64,000 nt of DNA, taken from contig NZ_CP119789.1 of assembly GCF_029338275.1 (NCBI RefSeq), positions 992,001 to 1,056,000 of the forward strand, written 5' to 3'. This DNA comes from Haloarcula ordinaria. Lineage in GTDB: Archaea; Halobacteriota; Halobacteria; Halobacteriales; Haloarculaceae. Shown here piece after piece: positions 43,275-51,770 of this stretch (positions are counted from its first letter, which is position 1; every line of letters starts with the position of its first letter). The notes below the pieces were generated by a model. The model was not told the DNA's origin, made no database searches, and was given only the letters and a program-made list of their open reading frames with translations. The position numbers and the translations under genes were made by a program.

Positions 43275-43285
43275 TTTTTTAGCAT
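43275..43285 (+). promoter_or_regulatory. TATA-like box for the small membrane protein
   Basis: TTTTTTAGCAT sits 22-32 bases before the ATG at 43307, pointing to a leaderless transcript and to that ATG rather than the GTG at 43289. Confidence 0.45.
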
Positions 43286-43306
43286 ATCGTGGAGAACATC
43301 AGTTGC

Positions 43307-43672
43307 ATGCCCTCCCTGAAACGTGTCCACATTGTAGCAGCGTTCGTCCTGCTTGGTGTCACTGCGTTCCTTTACTCGGTGATTGTCACCTATCAACTCC
43401 TTCTCGGCACGGGCGTTGCGATCGCGTCCTTCGTCGTCGCAATATTCACGTACTACGGAGGTACCAACCGAAAGACGGCCACTCGCGCAACGATCATCGT
43501 CACACTCATTTACGGCGTTTTCACTCTCCAGCTTCCCATTGCTGTCATCGCGGCCTGCGTCGTCTACCTCACCGTGTGGCTGACCGGCTCGGACAGCCCA
43601 CTCGACGCACCTGACACGCAGGTCTTCCCGGTCGAATCGACGGCTACCAACGAATCCGACTATAGCGAGTGA
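43307..43672 (+). CDS. Small membrane protein, unknown function
   Basis: A 121-residue protein with three to four membrane helices (HIVAAFVLLGVTAFLYSV, LLGTGVAIASFVVAIFTY, ATIIVTLIYGVFTL, PIAVIAACVVYLTVWL) and a hydrophilic C-terminal tail of about 25 residues. It stands between a toxin/antitoxin pair and an ATPase that converges on it. No family is recognised; a membrane effector role in the defence cluster is only a possibility. Confidence 0.55.
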   Translation: MPSLKRVHIVAAFVLLGVTAFLYSVIVTYQLLLGTGVAIASFVVAIFTYYGGTNRKTATRATIIVTLIYGVFTLQLPIAVIAACVVYLTVWLTGSDSPLDAPDTQVFPVESTATNESDYSE

Positions 43673-43821
43673 ACCGGGCGACCTACGGGTCCCTTGAGGC
43701 GATCAGTCACCCGATGCTTGGTACGTGGTTTGTTCAGTGATTCACCTGTAATGATCGATAGAGAGTGCGAAGAGTGAGTATATGAATCGCGGTATGGAAT
43801 CCTCTGACTGTGGTTGTGCAT

Positions 43822-45387
43822 CTAACAGAGTAGAAGATACAACCAGTACGGCAACTGAAGGATATTATCGTCTACTTGTTGGACTGGTTTCGAGCCTCGG
43901 ACAGTATCGCCTGCGAGGAGGAAGCCGACTGGCGTGTCGTATTCATTTTGGAACTCCTGGATAGCAGCAAGCGCTTCATCCCGGTCGCGCGAGCGATATG
44001 CGAGCCCAATTGGGATTGGCGTCTCCCCGATCTCGAAGACAAAGTCGACTTCGCCTTGCCGGCCGCGCCAGTACTGGACACTCGGTGTAGGGTCGTTCCC
44101 CTGTGCAGCGTTGATTCCGTAGGCGAATCGCATCGTGTGGTCGAATGCTGCGACGCGGGCGAGTTCTGCCTCTCGCTGGAAATCGTTTCGAACGGCGGAT
44201 GCGTTGCCGTCAGCGAGTGCGGTGACGAGGCCGGTATCGCGGAGGTAGAGTCTGACACCGCGCGGGCGGCTGTTATCGTACTCCGTAACGCCGGTGAGGA
44301 GGTACAGTTCGGCTAAGGCGGGGAGGTAACTGTCGGCGATGGTGCGGCGGTCGACGTCGAATAGTTCGACGAGGTCTTGATATCGGAAGGATTCGGCCGC
44401 ACGGTTGCGAGCGGCCAACGCGCATAACCGTTCGAGGTCTGCAATTGTTTGAATTGATTCGAAGCCGGGGACGTCCTGGTACAGTGCGTTTTGGACGTTT
44501 TCGCGGAGGCGCGTGTAGTCGTCGGCGGTGAGGTCGGTTGCTGATTCGACAACGCCATCGTGTTCGTAACTGATGGTGCCGCCCATCGAGAGGTAGTCGA
44601 CGACTTGTGATTGGATGCGGCGTTCGACGTCTGCCACTTGGTCGTATTTCCGTCGGAACTCCTCGATAAGTGGGTCAATGTCACCGCTTTGGAGTGCGGC
44701 GGGGAGACTGTGTTCACCGCGTCGCAGCGAGGTGGGACTCACGCGGGTTTCCTCGTTTTCTAAGTCTGGATACAGAGTGAAGAGGTAATCGCGGAATTTC
44801 TCCGGGAGAACGGGTTGGATCTGGTATTGGTCCGCTTCGAGGGTTGTGTTGGCGAGTTCCCGTTTGATTTGAACGCCGGCGCTTGCGGTCATGACGAGAT
44901 GACGGTCCGGTGTGTCTTCGAGTAGATTTGGGATTCCGGTGCCCCATCCGTCGATTGTTGGTTTGTTGCTGTGTTCGATTTGGTGGATATCGTCTATGAG
45001 GATGAAGTGTGGGTTGTTGTCTGCGGTTCGGCCGTGGATGCGGCTTTCGTAGTATCGAACGGCGCGTCGGAGCTGTTCGTCTGATTGGAGTTGGTAGAGT
45101 GGGTTGGCGTCGAATGGAAGGTAGAGGAATTGCTCCGGTGCGTCGCCGTCTGCGATTCTGTGATGGGTGAATTGATGGAGCAGCGTAGTTTTGCCGACGC
45201 CACGTCGACCGACAAGCGCGAGTATGGATTGATCTTCAAACTGACTGCCTTGCTGCTCTGGTCTGGCGAGATGATAGAAGTCGCTTTTCTGCCGGGTTGG
45301 CAGGTCGAATACATCGGTTCCTTGGTCCCACCACGGGTTGTGGTCGTGAAGTGCTTCGACCAAGGCGTCACCAGCGTCAATAGGCAT
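43822..45387 (-). CDS. AAA_14/DUF4143-type ATPase
   Basis: A 521-residue protein. Walker A is VGRRGVGKTT (residues 59-68), Walker B is FILIDDIH (about 128-135), and sensor-like VMTASAG follows. A winged helix (RYQDLVELFDVDRRTIADSYLPALAELYLL) and a C-terminal DUF4143-like domain (LYLRDTGLVTAL, then VQYWRGRQGEVDFVFEIG) complete the architecture of prokaryotic AAA_14/DUF4143 proteins. The last block resembles a PD-(D/E)xK nuclease fold, but the lysine is not obvious, so it may be inactive. These ATPases are common on islands and their role is unsettled. It is divergent from the vWA gene. Confidence 0.78.
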   Translation of the reverse strand: MPIDAGDALVEALHDHNPWWDQGTDVFDLPTRQKSDFYHLARPEQQGSQFEDQSILALVGRRGVGKTTLLHQFTHHRIADGDAPEQFLYLPFDANPLYQLQSDEQLRRAVRYYESRIHGRTADNNPHFILIDDIHQIEHSNKPTIDGWGTGIPNLLEDTPDRHLVMTASAGVQIKRELANTTLEADQYQIQPVLPEKFRDYLFTLYPDLENEETRVSPTSLRRGEHSLPAALQSGDIDPLIEEFRRKYDQVADVERRIQSQVVDYLSMGGTISYEHDGVVESATDLTADDYTRLRENVQNALYQDVPGFESIQTIADLERLCALAARNRAAESFRYQDLVELFDVDRRTIADSYLPALAELYLLTGVTEYDNSRPRGVRLYLRDTGLVTALADGNASAVRNDFQREAELARVAAFDHTMRFAYGINAAQGNDPTPSVQYWRGRQGEVDFVFEIGETPIPIGLAYRSRDRDEALAAIQEFQNEYDTPVGFLLAGDTVRGSKPVQQVDDNILQLPYWLYLLLC

Positions 45388-45723
45388 AATACAGTTGTTT
45401 TGTCGTGGAGTGGCGTCGCAATGATTGTTCCGCTTGTCTTCTCGACGTCACAGTGGTGGTTGTCTGCATGTTAGTCGTGTCTGACTGTACTATTGGCCGC
45501 AGGCACTTGGGTTAATCGGCACTGGAATGTATCTATTGGATGTGATTGGTTCCCTATATTGCTTTTTGTCGAAGGGTTTATAGCAATAAAGGGCATATTG
45601 TTGGGTGTAGATAACGCAAAAGCACCACTGCGATGGTGGTAATTTGCTTGCAGGCACGGGGGGCGAGTGTATCGTCGTCGGAAACCCGCAGGCTGTCCGG
45701 GTGACAGGCAGTCAAGCAAAACT
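45388..45723. other. Divergent promoter region between the ATPase and the vWA gene
   Basis: About 336 bases, A/T-rich at 45535-45620. They probably hold promoters for both directions. A CCCGCAGG...CCGGGTGACAGGC stretch just before the vWA ATG has no clear meaning. No ORF of note. Confidence 0.4.
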
Positions 45724-47805
45724 ATGGATGGAATATACACGGATGTACGGCCCGGCGCGCGAATCGACATCGAAGTCGAGTTCATAACCAAGCGAACGAT
45801 CAACGCCGACGGCACGGATGTTACGCGGGTACTCGTTGCTGACCAGTCCGGCGAACAGTTCTCAGTGATTGCAACGCCGGACAGCGACTCTCTTTGTCAT
45901 CTCGAAACGGGGGCAACGTACCATCTCTCGGAGTTACTCGGTGGGGCACCGATCGACGGGACCCACGCACCGATCGGTGAGTGCCCTGCATGCGGCGGTG
46001 AGCTTCGACCAGGGCAAGTCATCGATACCGTCGGCAGTGCTGTCGTGGCAGCCGTTACAGAGCTTGGAATCGACGATGTGTTCGGTATCATCGATGCTGC
46101 CTCGTCTGTCGAGGCAGTTGACGTCAAGGCCGAATTCGTTGATGACTGGCAGACAATGGAGCAAGAGCGGCCGACGGAGACGATCGATACACCCGACTAC
46201 GTGTGCCGGTCGTGTGACCGGCATCTCGACGAGGTCGATCTCCGCTCCGAATCACAGCCAATCGTGAACGAGTCCGTGCAGTCCGCTCCGGCGATGAACG
46301 ACATGGCGTCTGAAACGGTCGGGCTTGCTGCTGGTGGTGCGAAAGACGTGGTGAATTTCCGCGAGAACGTTGCGAACGGGTTCACGCCTGAACCCGAGGC
46401 CATCAGCGACGAGGGGCTGTTCTATGACTACTGCTTCGAGACCGGTGAACGGACTGCATCGGACGCGTTGTTCGCGCCACGATACGCCGCTGCGGTGAGC
46501 ACGCATCCACTGACCGGTGACACCGAACAGTACCTCTCAGTTGGCCTCGATTCGACGCTGTCCGTGTCCGAGTTCGACCGGCCGCGGCTCGATCTCGTTG
46601 CCGTGCTGGATGTGTCGGGTTCGATGTCCAGTCCGTTCAATGAGTACTATTACGACGAGCAGGGCCGCAAAAAGGAGGCCGACACCGCTGGTGAGACGAA
46701 ACTGGCGGCGGCAACGCAGTCGCTGTGCGCACTCACGCAGCAACTGCACGCCGAGGATCGACTCGGTGTCGTCCTTTATAATCACCGGGCGCACGTTGCG
46801 AAGCCGCTTCGGGATGTCGGGGCGACAGACATGCCTGCTATTCGACGACACATCCGTGAGATCGCAGCGGGTGGCAGTACGAACATGGAAGATGGGTTTG
46901 AAGCAGCGATGGATATGCTGGTGGATGGGGAATCCAGTCGAGGCGTCGAGCGCCGCGTGGTGTTCATGACCGACATGATGCCGAATACCGGTGAGACTGG
47001 TGAAAGTGGCCTGACGGAACTGTTCGAAGCTGCTGCTGCGGACGGTATCCACACGACGTTCGTCGGGATGGGGTTGGATACGAACGCTGAACTGGCTGAT
47101 GCGTTGTCAGGGATTCGCGGGGCGAATCATTACTTCATCCATTCGGCCGATGAGTTCGAGCAGCGCCTCGGCGACGAGTTCGATTATATGGTGACGCCGC
47201 TGGTGTACGATCTCGACCTGGAGCTCGATGCAGACGGCTACGAGATTGAAGCCGTTCACGGGTCACCGTCGGCGGACGATGCGAGCGACCAGCTGATGCA
47301 TGTCTCAACGCTGTTTCCCTCGGCCAAGGCAGATGGGAAAGCCCGTGGTGGTGTCATCCTAGTTCGCTTGTCGGAAACGCGGCCAGATGGTGATGTCGAG
47401 CTCACTGCGTCATGGACGGAACGGGATGGGAGTAAGCAGACAGAACGCGTGTCCGTCACGATGCCTGACGAGCCTGAAACGTTCGCGCACACCGGCGTGC
47501 GGAAGGCCGTGTCGCTGGCTCGGTACGCTCGGGAACTTCGAGCGTGGGCTCAAGACGTCCACGACCGTGCTGATGGCGCAACCGGTGTCGACGACTGGTT
47601 GCTCCACGATGAGCGCGGGCAACACGAGCGCGAATCCGTCCCGCTGGTTGTCCCTGATGAGTACGCCCGTGGGTTCGCTGACCTCCGTGAGTACCTCGCA
47701 GGCGAGATGGACGCAGTAGACGACGCGTCGCTGCAGCAGGAACTGGAACTCCTCGACACGCTGTGGGAACACGCGGACGCTCCCACTGAGGTTCACGAGT
47801 CATGA
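45724..47805 (+). CDS. vWA-domain protein with OB-like and zinc-knuckle N-terminus
   Basis: A 693-residue protein. Residues about 10-75 look like an OB-type beta barrel (RIDIEVEFITKR..., VTRVLVADQSGEQFSVIA), as in single-strand binding proteins. Two zinc knuckles follow (CPAC at 87-90 and CRSC at 161-164). A VIT-like beta region leads into a von Willebrand A domain with an intact MIDAS motif DVSGSMS (residues 296-302), a GGSTNM threonine loop and VVFMTDMMPN. A helical C-terminal part ends the chain. The ATG at 45724 is used. It overlaps the HAD-HEAT gene by four bases, so it starts a compact operon. vWA proteins often act as partners of ATPases or as scaffolds. Confidence 0.8.
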   Translation: MDGIYTDVRPGARIDIEVEFITKRTINADGTDVTRVLVADQSGEQFSVIATPDSDSLCHLETGATYHLSELLGGAPIDGTHAPIGECPACGGELRPGQVIDTVGSAVVAAVTELGIDDVFGIIDAASSVEAVDVKAEFVDDWQTMEQERPTETIDTPDYVCRSCDRHLDEVDLRSESQPIVNESVQSAPAMNDMASETVGLAAGGAKDVVNFRENVANGFTPEPEAISDEGLFYDYCFETGERTASDALFAPRYAAAVSTHPLTGDTEQYLSVGLDSTLSVSEFDRPRLDLVAVLDVSGSMSSPFNEYYYDEQGRKKEADTAGETKLAAATQSLCALTQQLHAEDRLGVVLYNHRAHVAKPLRDVGATDMPAIRRHIREIAAGGSTNMEDGFEAAMDMLVDGESSRGVERRVVFMTDMMPNTGETGESGLTELFEAAAADGIHTTFVGMGLDTNAELADALSGIRGANHYFIHSADEFEQRLGDEFDYMVTPLVYDLDLELDADGYEIEAVHGSPSADDASDQLMHVSTLFPSAKADGKARGGVILVRLSETRPDGDVELTASWTERDGSKQTERVSVTMPDEPETFAHTGVRKAVSLARYARELRAWAQDVHDRADGATGVDDWLLHDERGQHERESVPLVVPDEYARGFADLREYLAGEMDAVDDASLQQELELLDTLWEHADAPTEVHES

Positions 47806-49586
47806 TCGTCTTCGCGTTCGACCGTGACTGGACCGTTGATGTGAACGCTCACCCGCGGCACGAAGCGGTGCCGTTAGCGTGGGTTCGGCACCTCGCACAC
47901 GAAACCGATCACGCGGTGTACGCGATCGGGAACCAGTCGCTTGCGGATGAAGCAGCGATTCCCGGCGTCGTCGATATCGTCGGTCGGCACAGCGATGCGT
48001 GGGACGAGTGGCTCGGTTCGAAGCAACCCGACGGGTATTACGAACAGTTCCCAACGCGACGTGAACGACTCTCACTGATCGCTGACCTGCACCCGGATGC
48101 TGACGAGTACATCGCCATCGATGATCTCGACTTGAGCGATGTCGATGGATGGACGCACTATCACGCGTGGGACTTCGTGCCGGCGGTCACGCGTGGCGAT
48201 ATCGACCCGGCGTTGCCGTGGGTCAACGAGCCCGTGACAGACGGTGGCCGGCCAACGTCGGCTGGTGTGGTACCAGTTGATGCGTCACATCTCTCCTCAT
48301 GGCTCAGCGAGAACCGTGAGGCACCAGCCTTCGAACTCACGTACACGAACGACGACAACACGGCTACAGCACTGCTATCGAATATCTCGGTCGATGCAGT
48401 GTTTTTAGAGGAACCGTCGCAAGCGCCTGGTGCGCTTTGTACACCGTTCGAACCAGGCACTGACAAGTTCATCGTGTCGATGGACGCGATTGAACAGGTC
48501 TCGCTGGTAGACATCACGGCTGAGACAGTGGCGACGCTCACGATGCAGGCGGACTCGCTGGCCGAAGAGGCAACGCTGCTTCGACGAGCGGCGTCGGCCA
48601 ACCCTGACGCAGTCCGTGTGTCTGCTGTGCTGTCTCTCATCGATTGTGAGGAGATGAGTTCGCTTCAGCAGCGAGAGGCCGTGCGAGCGCTGCGGTCCAT
48701 CGCAACTGTGCGTCCCGGCGACTGCACGCCAGCGATCCCGATTCTCCGATCGTTGATGCACGACTCGCAGTTGGTCTCACCGGCCGATGCGTTAGCGACG
48801 CTCAGCGCGATTGGGGATCAGCACCCGGATGACATTGCACCCGCGGTAAACGAGATCACGTCGTATCTGGATTCTACGCGTGTATCCGCGCGTCGAGAGG
48901 CTGCTGCGTGTGTTGCACACATCGCGTCGGCGGATCCGAGTGATGCTGTCGATGCTGTTCCGGGGCTAGCGACAGTTATCGAGGATCGTGCTGACGGGAT
49001 CGCCGACGCCGTGACTGCGCTTGCAGCTGTTGCACGCGAGCACCCGGACGCTGTCACCCCGGTTGTGGAACTGCTCGGGACGGTCGTCCTCGACGAGTCA
49101 CAATCAGATGCTGTTCGAATGAGTGCGATCGCGGCTCTTGGTCGGTGTGTTGAGGTATTACCGAGTCTCGCCGTGGATATCGTTGATGATGTTGCACACT
49201 TGTTGACCGCTGAGAACCACCGGCTCCGGAATAACGCGGTTGCGTTACTGTTCGAGGTCGCAGCGATCCATACTGATGTCATCGAACCATATGTCGACGA
49301 TATCGCCGATCTCCTCACAGTCGATGATGCGTACACGCGGGTCAATGCGAGTGGGACACTTGCGCGCGTGGCCGAGGACTTCCCGGATGCTGTCGAGCGC
49401 GTCACGCCGACGTTTGTCGAGTTGCTGACTGATGACGAGTCGGCGGTTCGGGAGAACGCGTGTTGGGCGCTCGGGTACCTTCGCGCCGCGGAGAAGAAGC
49501 CCGCGCTGGAAGCGCGACTGGAAAAAGACGATGATAAAGCGGTCCGGGAACGGGCGTCGTGGGCGCTCTCACGGATCGAGGAGTGA
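47802..49586 (+). CDS. HAD-like domain fused to HEAT repeats
   Basis: A 594-residue protein. The first about 125 residues resemble a HAD phosphatase core: the DxDxT nucleophile motif as FAFDRDWTVD (Asp7, Asp9), a later threonine/asparagine position in YAIGNQSLADE, and an acidic loop YIAIDDLDLSD. From about residue 260 to the end, 35-40-residue HEAT repeats follow (RRAASANPDAVR, RREAAACVAHIASADP, RENACWALGYLRAAE and so on), which bind proteins or nucleic acids. It overlaps the vWA gene by four bases and precedes the CARF gene by 44 bases. Whether the phosphatase part is active is unknown; the full HAD motif set is not obvious. Confidence 0.72.
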   Translation: MIVFAFDRDWTVDVNAHPRHEAVPLAWVRHLAHETDHAVYAIGNQSLADEAAIPGVVDIVGRHSDAWDEWLGSKQPDGYYEQFPTRRERLSLIADLHPDADEYIAIDDLDLSDVDGWTHYHAWDFVPAVTRGDIDPALPWVNEPVTDGGRPTSAGVVPVDASHLSSWLSENREAPAFELTYTNDDNTATALLSNISVDAVFLEEPSQAPGALCTPFEPGTDKFIVSMDAIEQVSLVDITAETVATLTMQADSLAEEATLLRRAASANPDAVRVSAVLSLIDCEEMSSLQQREAVRALRSIATVRPGDCTPAIPILRSLMHDSQLVSPADALATLSAIGDQHPDDIAPAVNEITSYLDSTRVSARREAAACVAHIASADPSDAVDAVPGLATVIEDRADGIADAVTALAAVAREHPDAVTPVVELLGTVVLDESQSDAVRMSAIAALGRCVEVLPSLAVDIVDDVAHLLTAENHRLRNNAVALLFEVAAIHTDVIEPYVDDIADLLTVDDAYTRVNASGTLARVAEDFPDAVERVTPTFVELLTDDESAVRENACWALGYLRAAEKKPALEARLEKDDDKAVRERASWALSRIEE

Positions 49587-49600
49587 CGTGTGGGGAACCC

Positions 49601-49607
49601 TTATGAT
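49601..49607 (+). promoter_or_regulatory. TATA-like box for the CARF gene
   Basis: TTATGAT lies 24-30 bases before the ATG at 49631. The CARF-PIN pair may thus also be transcribed from its own leaderless promoter inside the operon. Confidence 0.4.
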
Positions 49608-49630
49608 ACTTTGGCTTGGTGATGGGTGTG

Positions 49631-50119
49631 ATGGATAATGTGTGGGTGAGTTCTGGCAGTACCACCGTAGAGGCGATGGTGAATCCGATTGCAGCGGCGT
49701 GTGCCGGGGATGGGCTCGACTCCAAGTTCATCCCTGACACAGTGTACTTTCTTGATAATCCCGGGCTCGGGGATGCACTCTCGGATACGAAAGTGCTCAC
49801 TCGGACACTGCTTGAGCAGTACGGCGTCGAAAGTCCGACGATTGAAACGGGACACATCGGTCACGAGACGGATTTCCAGGGAATCGCCACACACTTCCAG
49901 GACGCGATCGCTGAGGCACACGACGCGGCTGCGAACGTTGCCGTCGACGTCACGCCCGGGCGGAAATTCATGTCCGTCATCGCGTTCAACGCCGGCATGA
50001 CGTACGATGTCGACCACATCTTCTACTTCTACTTGGAATCGAGCGATTACTTCAGCCGCATCTACCCCGAGATTCCACGCACAGCGGCGAAACTGTACGA
50101 TTTCACGGAGATCCTCTGA
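49631..50119 (+). CDS. Stand-alone CARF-domain protein (putative cyclic-oligonucleotide sensor)
   Basis: A 162-residue protein consisting of one Rossmann-like CARF domain. The first strand and loop read NVWVSSGSTTVEAMVNPIAAA, the form seen in Csx1/Csm6-type sensors (strand, small-residue loop, then NPI helix). The diagnostic second motif is VAVDVTPGRKFMSVIAF (about residues 103-119), the counterpart of the TGGTK/TPGRK-type ligand loop. No effector domain is attached; the next gene, starting at the last base of this stop, encodes a PIN nuclease. CARF domains bind cyclic oligoadenylates in type III CRISPR signalling, but no CRISPR or cyclase gene is in the window. Starts at 49622 or upstream are possible. 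Confidence 0.72.
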   Translation: MDNVWVSSGSTTVEAMVNPIAAACAGDGLDSKFIPDTVYFLDNPGLGDALSDTKVLTRTLLEQYGVESPTIETGHIGHETDFQGIATHFQDAIAEAHDAAANVAVDVTPGRKFMSVIAFNAGMTYDVDHIFYFYLESSDYFSRIYPEIPRTAAKLYDFTEIL

Positions 50120-51174
50120 TGGAACTCGCACACGAGGACCTGATGCTTCTGTTGAACGGGCTGTACGAGCTTGGCGAGGAATCGTTCTCAGTCGTTCACC
50201 CGGCAGAGGAAATCGGTGAGCTGTTGCGAATCGACCTCGGCGACGCTACGGACAGTACCGTCAGCATGACTACCGGTGCGGTGACGTACGAAGACGCACT
50301 CGACGAGATTGAACGCGAACACGGCCCGACAGTTAGGAAAGAACTCCCGAATGAAGCGGCGTACGTCAAAGCTGTCACTGCCAGCGGCATATTCGATATT
50401 CAGAATCGTGAGGAGCTCGATAAATTCATCACTCGGTACGGGTACCAGGATCTACAAGAAGGCCACCCGCCGCGGTACGCTGGCTTCGACACGAATCTCT
50501 TGCCATGGCGGATGCACGACGTCCTCGGTATCGACCCGGTGTTACACACGAAACCGGGTGGCCGGGCACCAGTCAACGGATACGCACTGCTCGAAGGCGT
50601 CGATTCGGAGTTGAGCATCAGCTACCGGTATGGCACGAACGCCATGCCAGCCTCAGCGTTAGCGGACGCGTTCGGTCCTGAATACGAGCGCCTCGCGGGA
50701 CAGCCGACCGAAGACAATCGTGAGACACGACTCGGACTGCGAGAATACCGCCGATTACGGGAGACGCGACCACACGACATTATCTCGACCGGGACCGGCG
50801 ATACCAACATCATCGACGGATGTGCCGAGTACTATGCCGACAAACCCACTGGCGAAATCCTCTTCTCGAACGATTACGGGTTCGTTGACGAAGCACGCGA
50901 ACGGAAAGTCCCGGCCGTCCACGTCGACTTTAGCATTGATTTCCCACGGCGACTCACCGGAACATGGGGTCAGATTGCGACGCTGCTGTACCAACTCGCC
51001 GTGCTCTTTGGTGTTCTCGTTCTTCCACGGGCAACGCTCTACGGCGTGTGGGATGGGAAGAGCGAGCGTAACTGGAAAAACGAGGAAATTGATATCGACA
51101 CGCGAAGTGAGAAGTTGGCTGCTATTTTAGAACGAGACCAGCCAATTGTCCAAGCTCACGCTCTGCGTCAGTAA
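50119..51174 (+). CDS. PIN-domain protein, putative effector of the CARF sensor
   Basis: A 351-residue protein. A helical N-terminal part (about residues 1-110) is followed by a PIN-like nuclease core: first Asp in RYAGFDTNLLPWRM (Asp124), a middle acidic block GTGDTNIIDGCAEYYA, and the third motif GEILFSNDYGFVDEAR (Ser250-Asn-Asp252). These fit the D...D...SxD pattern of Mg-dependent RNases. Its ATG overlaps the CARF stop (TGATG), so one message makes both, as expected for a sensor/effector pair. The C-terminal helix region contains hydrophobic stretches (LLYQLAVLFGVLVL) of unknown purpose. PIN assignment is by motif spacing, not by alignment. Confidence 0.68.
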   Translation: MELAHEDLMLLLNGLYELGEESFSVVHPAEEIGELLRIDLGDATDSTVSMTTGAVTYEDALDEIEREHGPTVRKELPNEAAYVKAVTASGIFDIQNREELDKFITRYGYQDLQEGHPPRYAGFDTNLLPWRMHDVLGIDPVLHTKPGGRAPVNGYALLEGVDSELSISYRYGTNAMPASALADAFGPEYERLAGQPTEDNRETRLGLREYRRLRETRPHDIISTGTGDTNIIDGCAEYYADKPTGEILFSNDYGFVDEARERKVPAVHVDFSIDFPRRLTGTWGQIATLLYQLAVLFGVLVLPRATLYGVWDGKSERNWKNEEIDIDTRSEKLAAILERDQPIVQAHALRQ

Positions 51175-51195
51175 ACTCGGTTAGGGGACAGCCAA

Positions 51196-51657
51196 TTACA
51201 ACGCTCCGTATGGCCGTTGGAATGTTAGTGAAACATCACCATACTCTAACATTGGTTCGATACCTGCGTCCACAATCGAGTCAAACATTTTTTGCGTGTC
51301 TCCATAGGAATCTCCGAACGTATCCTCCGGATCTTCGATTCTGTAGAACTCGTACCGCTCATGTTGACCATCACTTTTCACTGCCTCAAAAACGAGCGGC
51401 CCCTCTGGAATCGTGAGTGAGCTGGTCGACGGTGGATCTTCAGGGTGATCCAAAACGAGGGTGTAGCCGCATGTTTCAATCTGCTCATCAGGACTTCTAT
51501 CAGACTCAATCAAACGTTCTGATGCGTCATCTACTGTTTCACACCCTGCGAAAAATTCATCGGGCTTCTCTATGTCGTAAATCCAGAATATTTCACCCCC
51601 ACTCCCGTTCGGAGCAATCTCGAAAACCGTTATCGGCGAAGTAGACGAGTCAAACAT
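51196..51657 (-). CDS. Hypothetical protein
   Basis: A 153-residue acidic protein starting MFDSSTSPITVFEIAPNG, with beta-rich segments (EIFWIYDIEKPDEFF, YTLVLDHPED, LVFEAVKSDGQHERYEFYRIED) and a final SLTFQRPYG. The longer frame upstream to 51714 is not convincing. No family is recognised. It lies convergent with the PIN-domain gene and downstream of the helicase-nuclease genes. Confidence 0.5.
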   Translation of the reverse strand: MFDSSTSPITVFEIAPNGSGGEIFWIYDIEKPDEFFAGCETVDDASERLIESDRSPDEQIETCGYTLVLDHPEDPPSTSSLTIPEGPLVFEAVKSDGQHERYEFYRIEDPEDTFGDSYGDTQKMFDSIVDAGIEPMLEYGDVSLTFQRPYGAL

Positions 51658-51770
51658 ACCAGTCCCTTCTAAAGCCAATAATAAGAGTGTTATCTGTAGA
51701 TCGCGGTTACACAACTGTCATATCGTCACCCCTCCGTGGTTTTGAAGCGATGGGCGAGACACTGCTATGC

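Noticed and set aside
43782-43964. Plus-strand 60-codon ORF overlapping the end of the ATPase gene
   Set aside because: Most of it lies opposite the well-supported C-terminus of the ATPase; no domain or ribosome site.
45667-45723. Longer start of the vWA gene with 19 extra residues
   Set aside because: The extra part is basic and cysteine-containing, unlike the acidic protein, and the ATG at 45724 begins a sensible domain.
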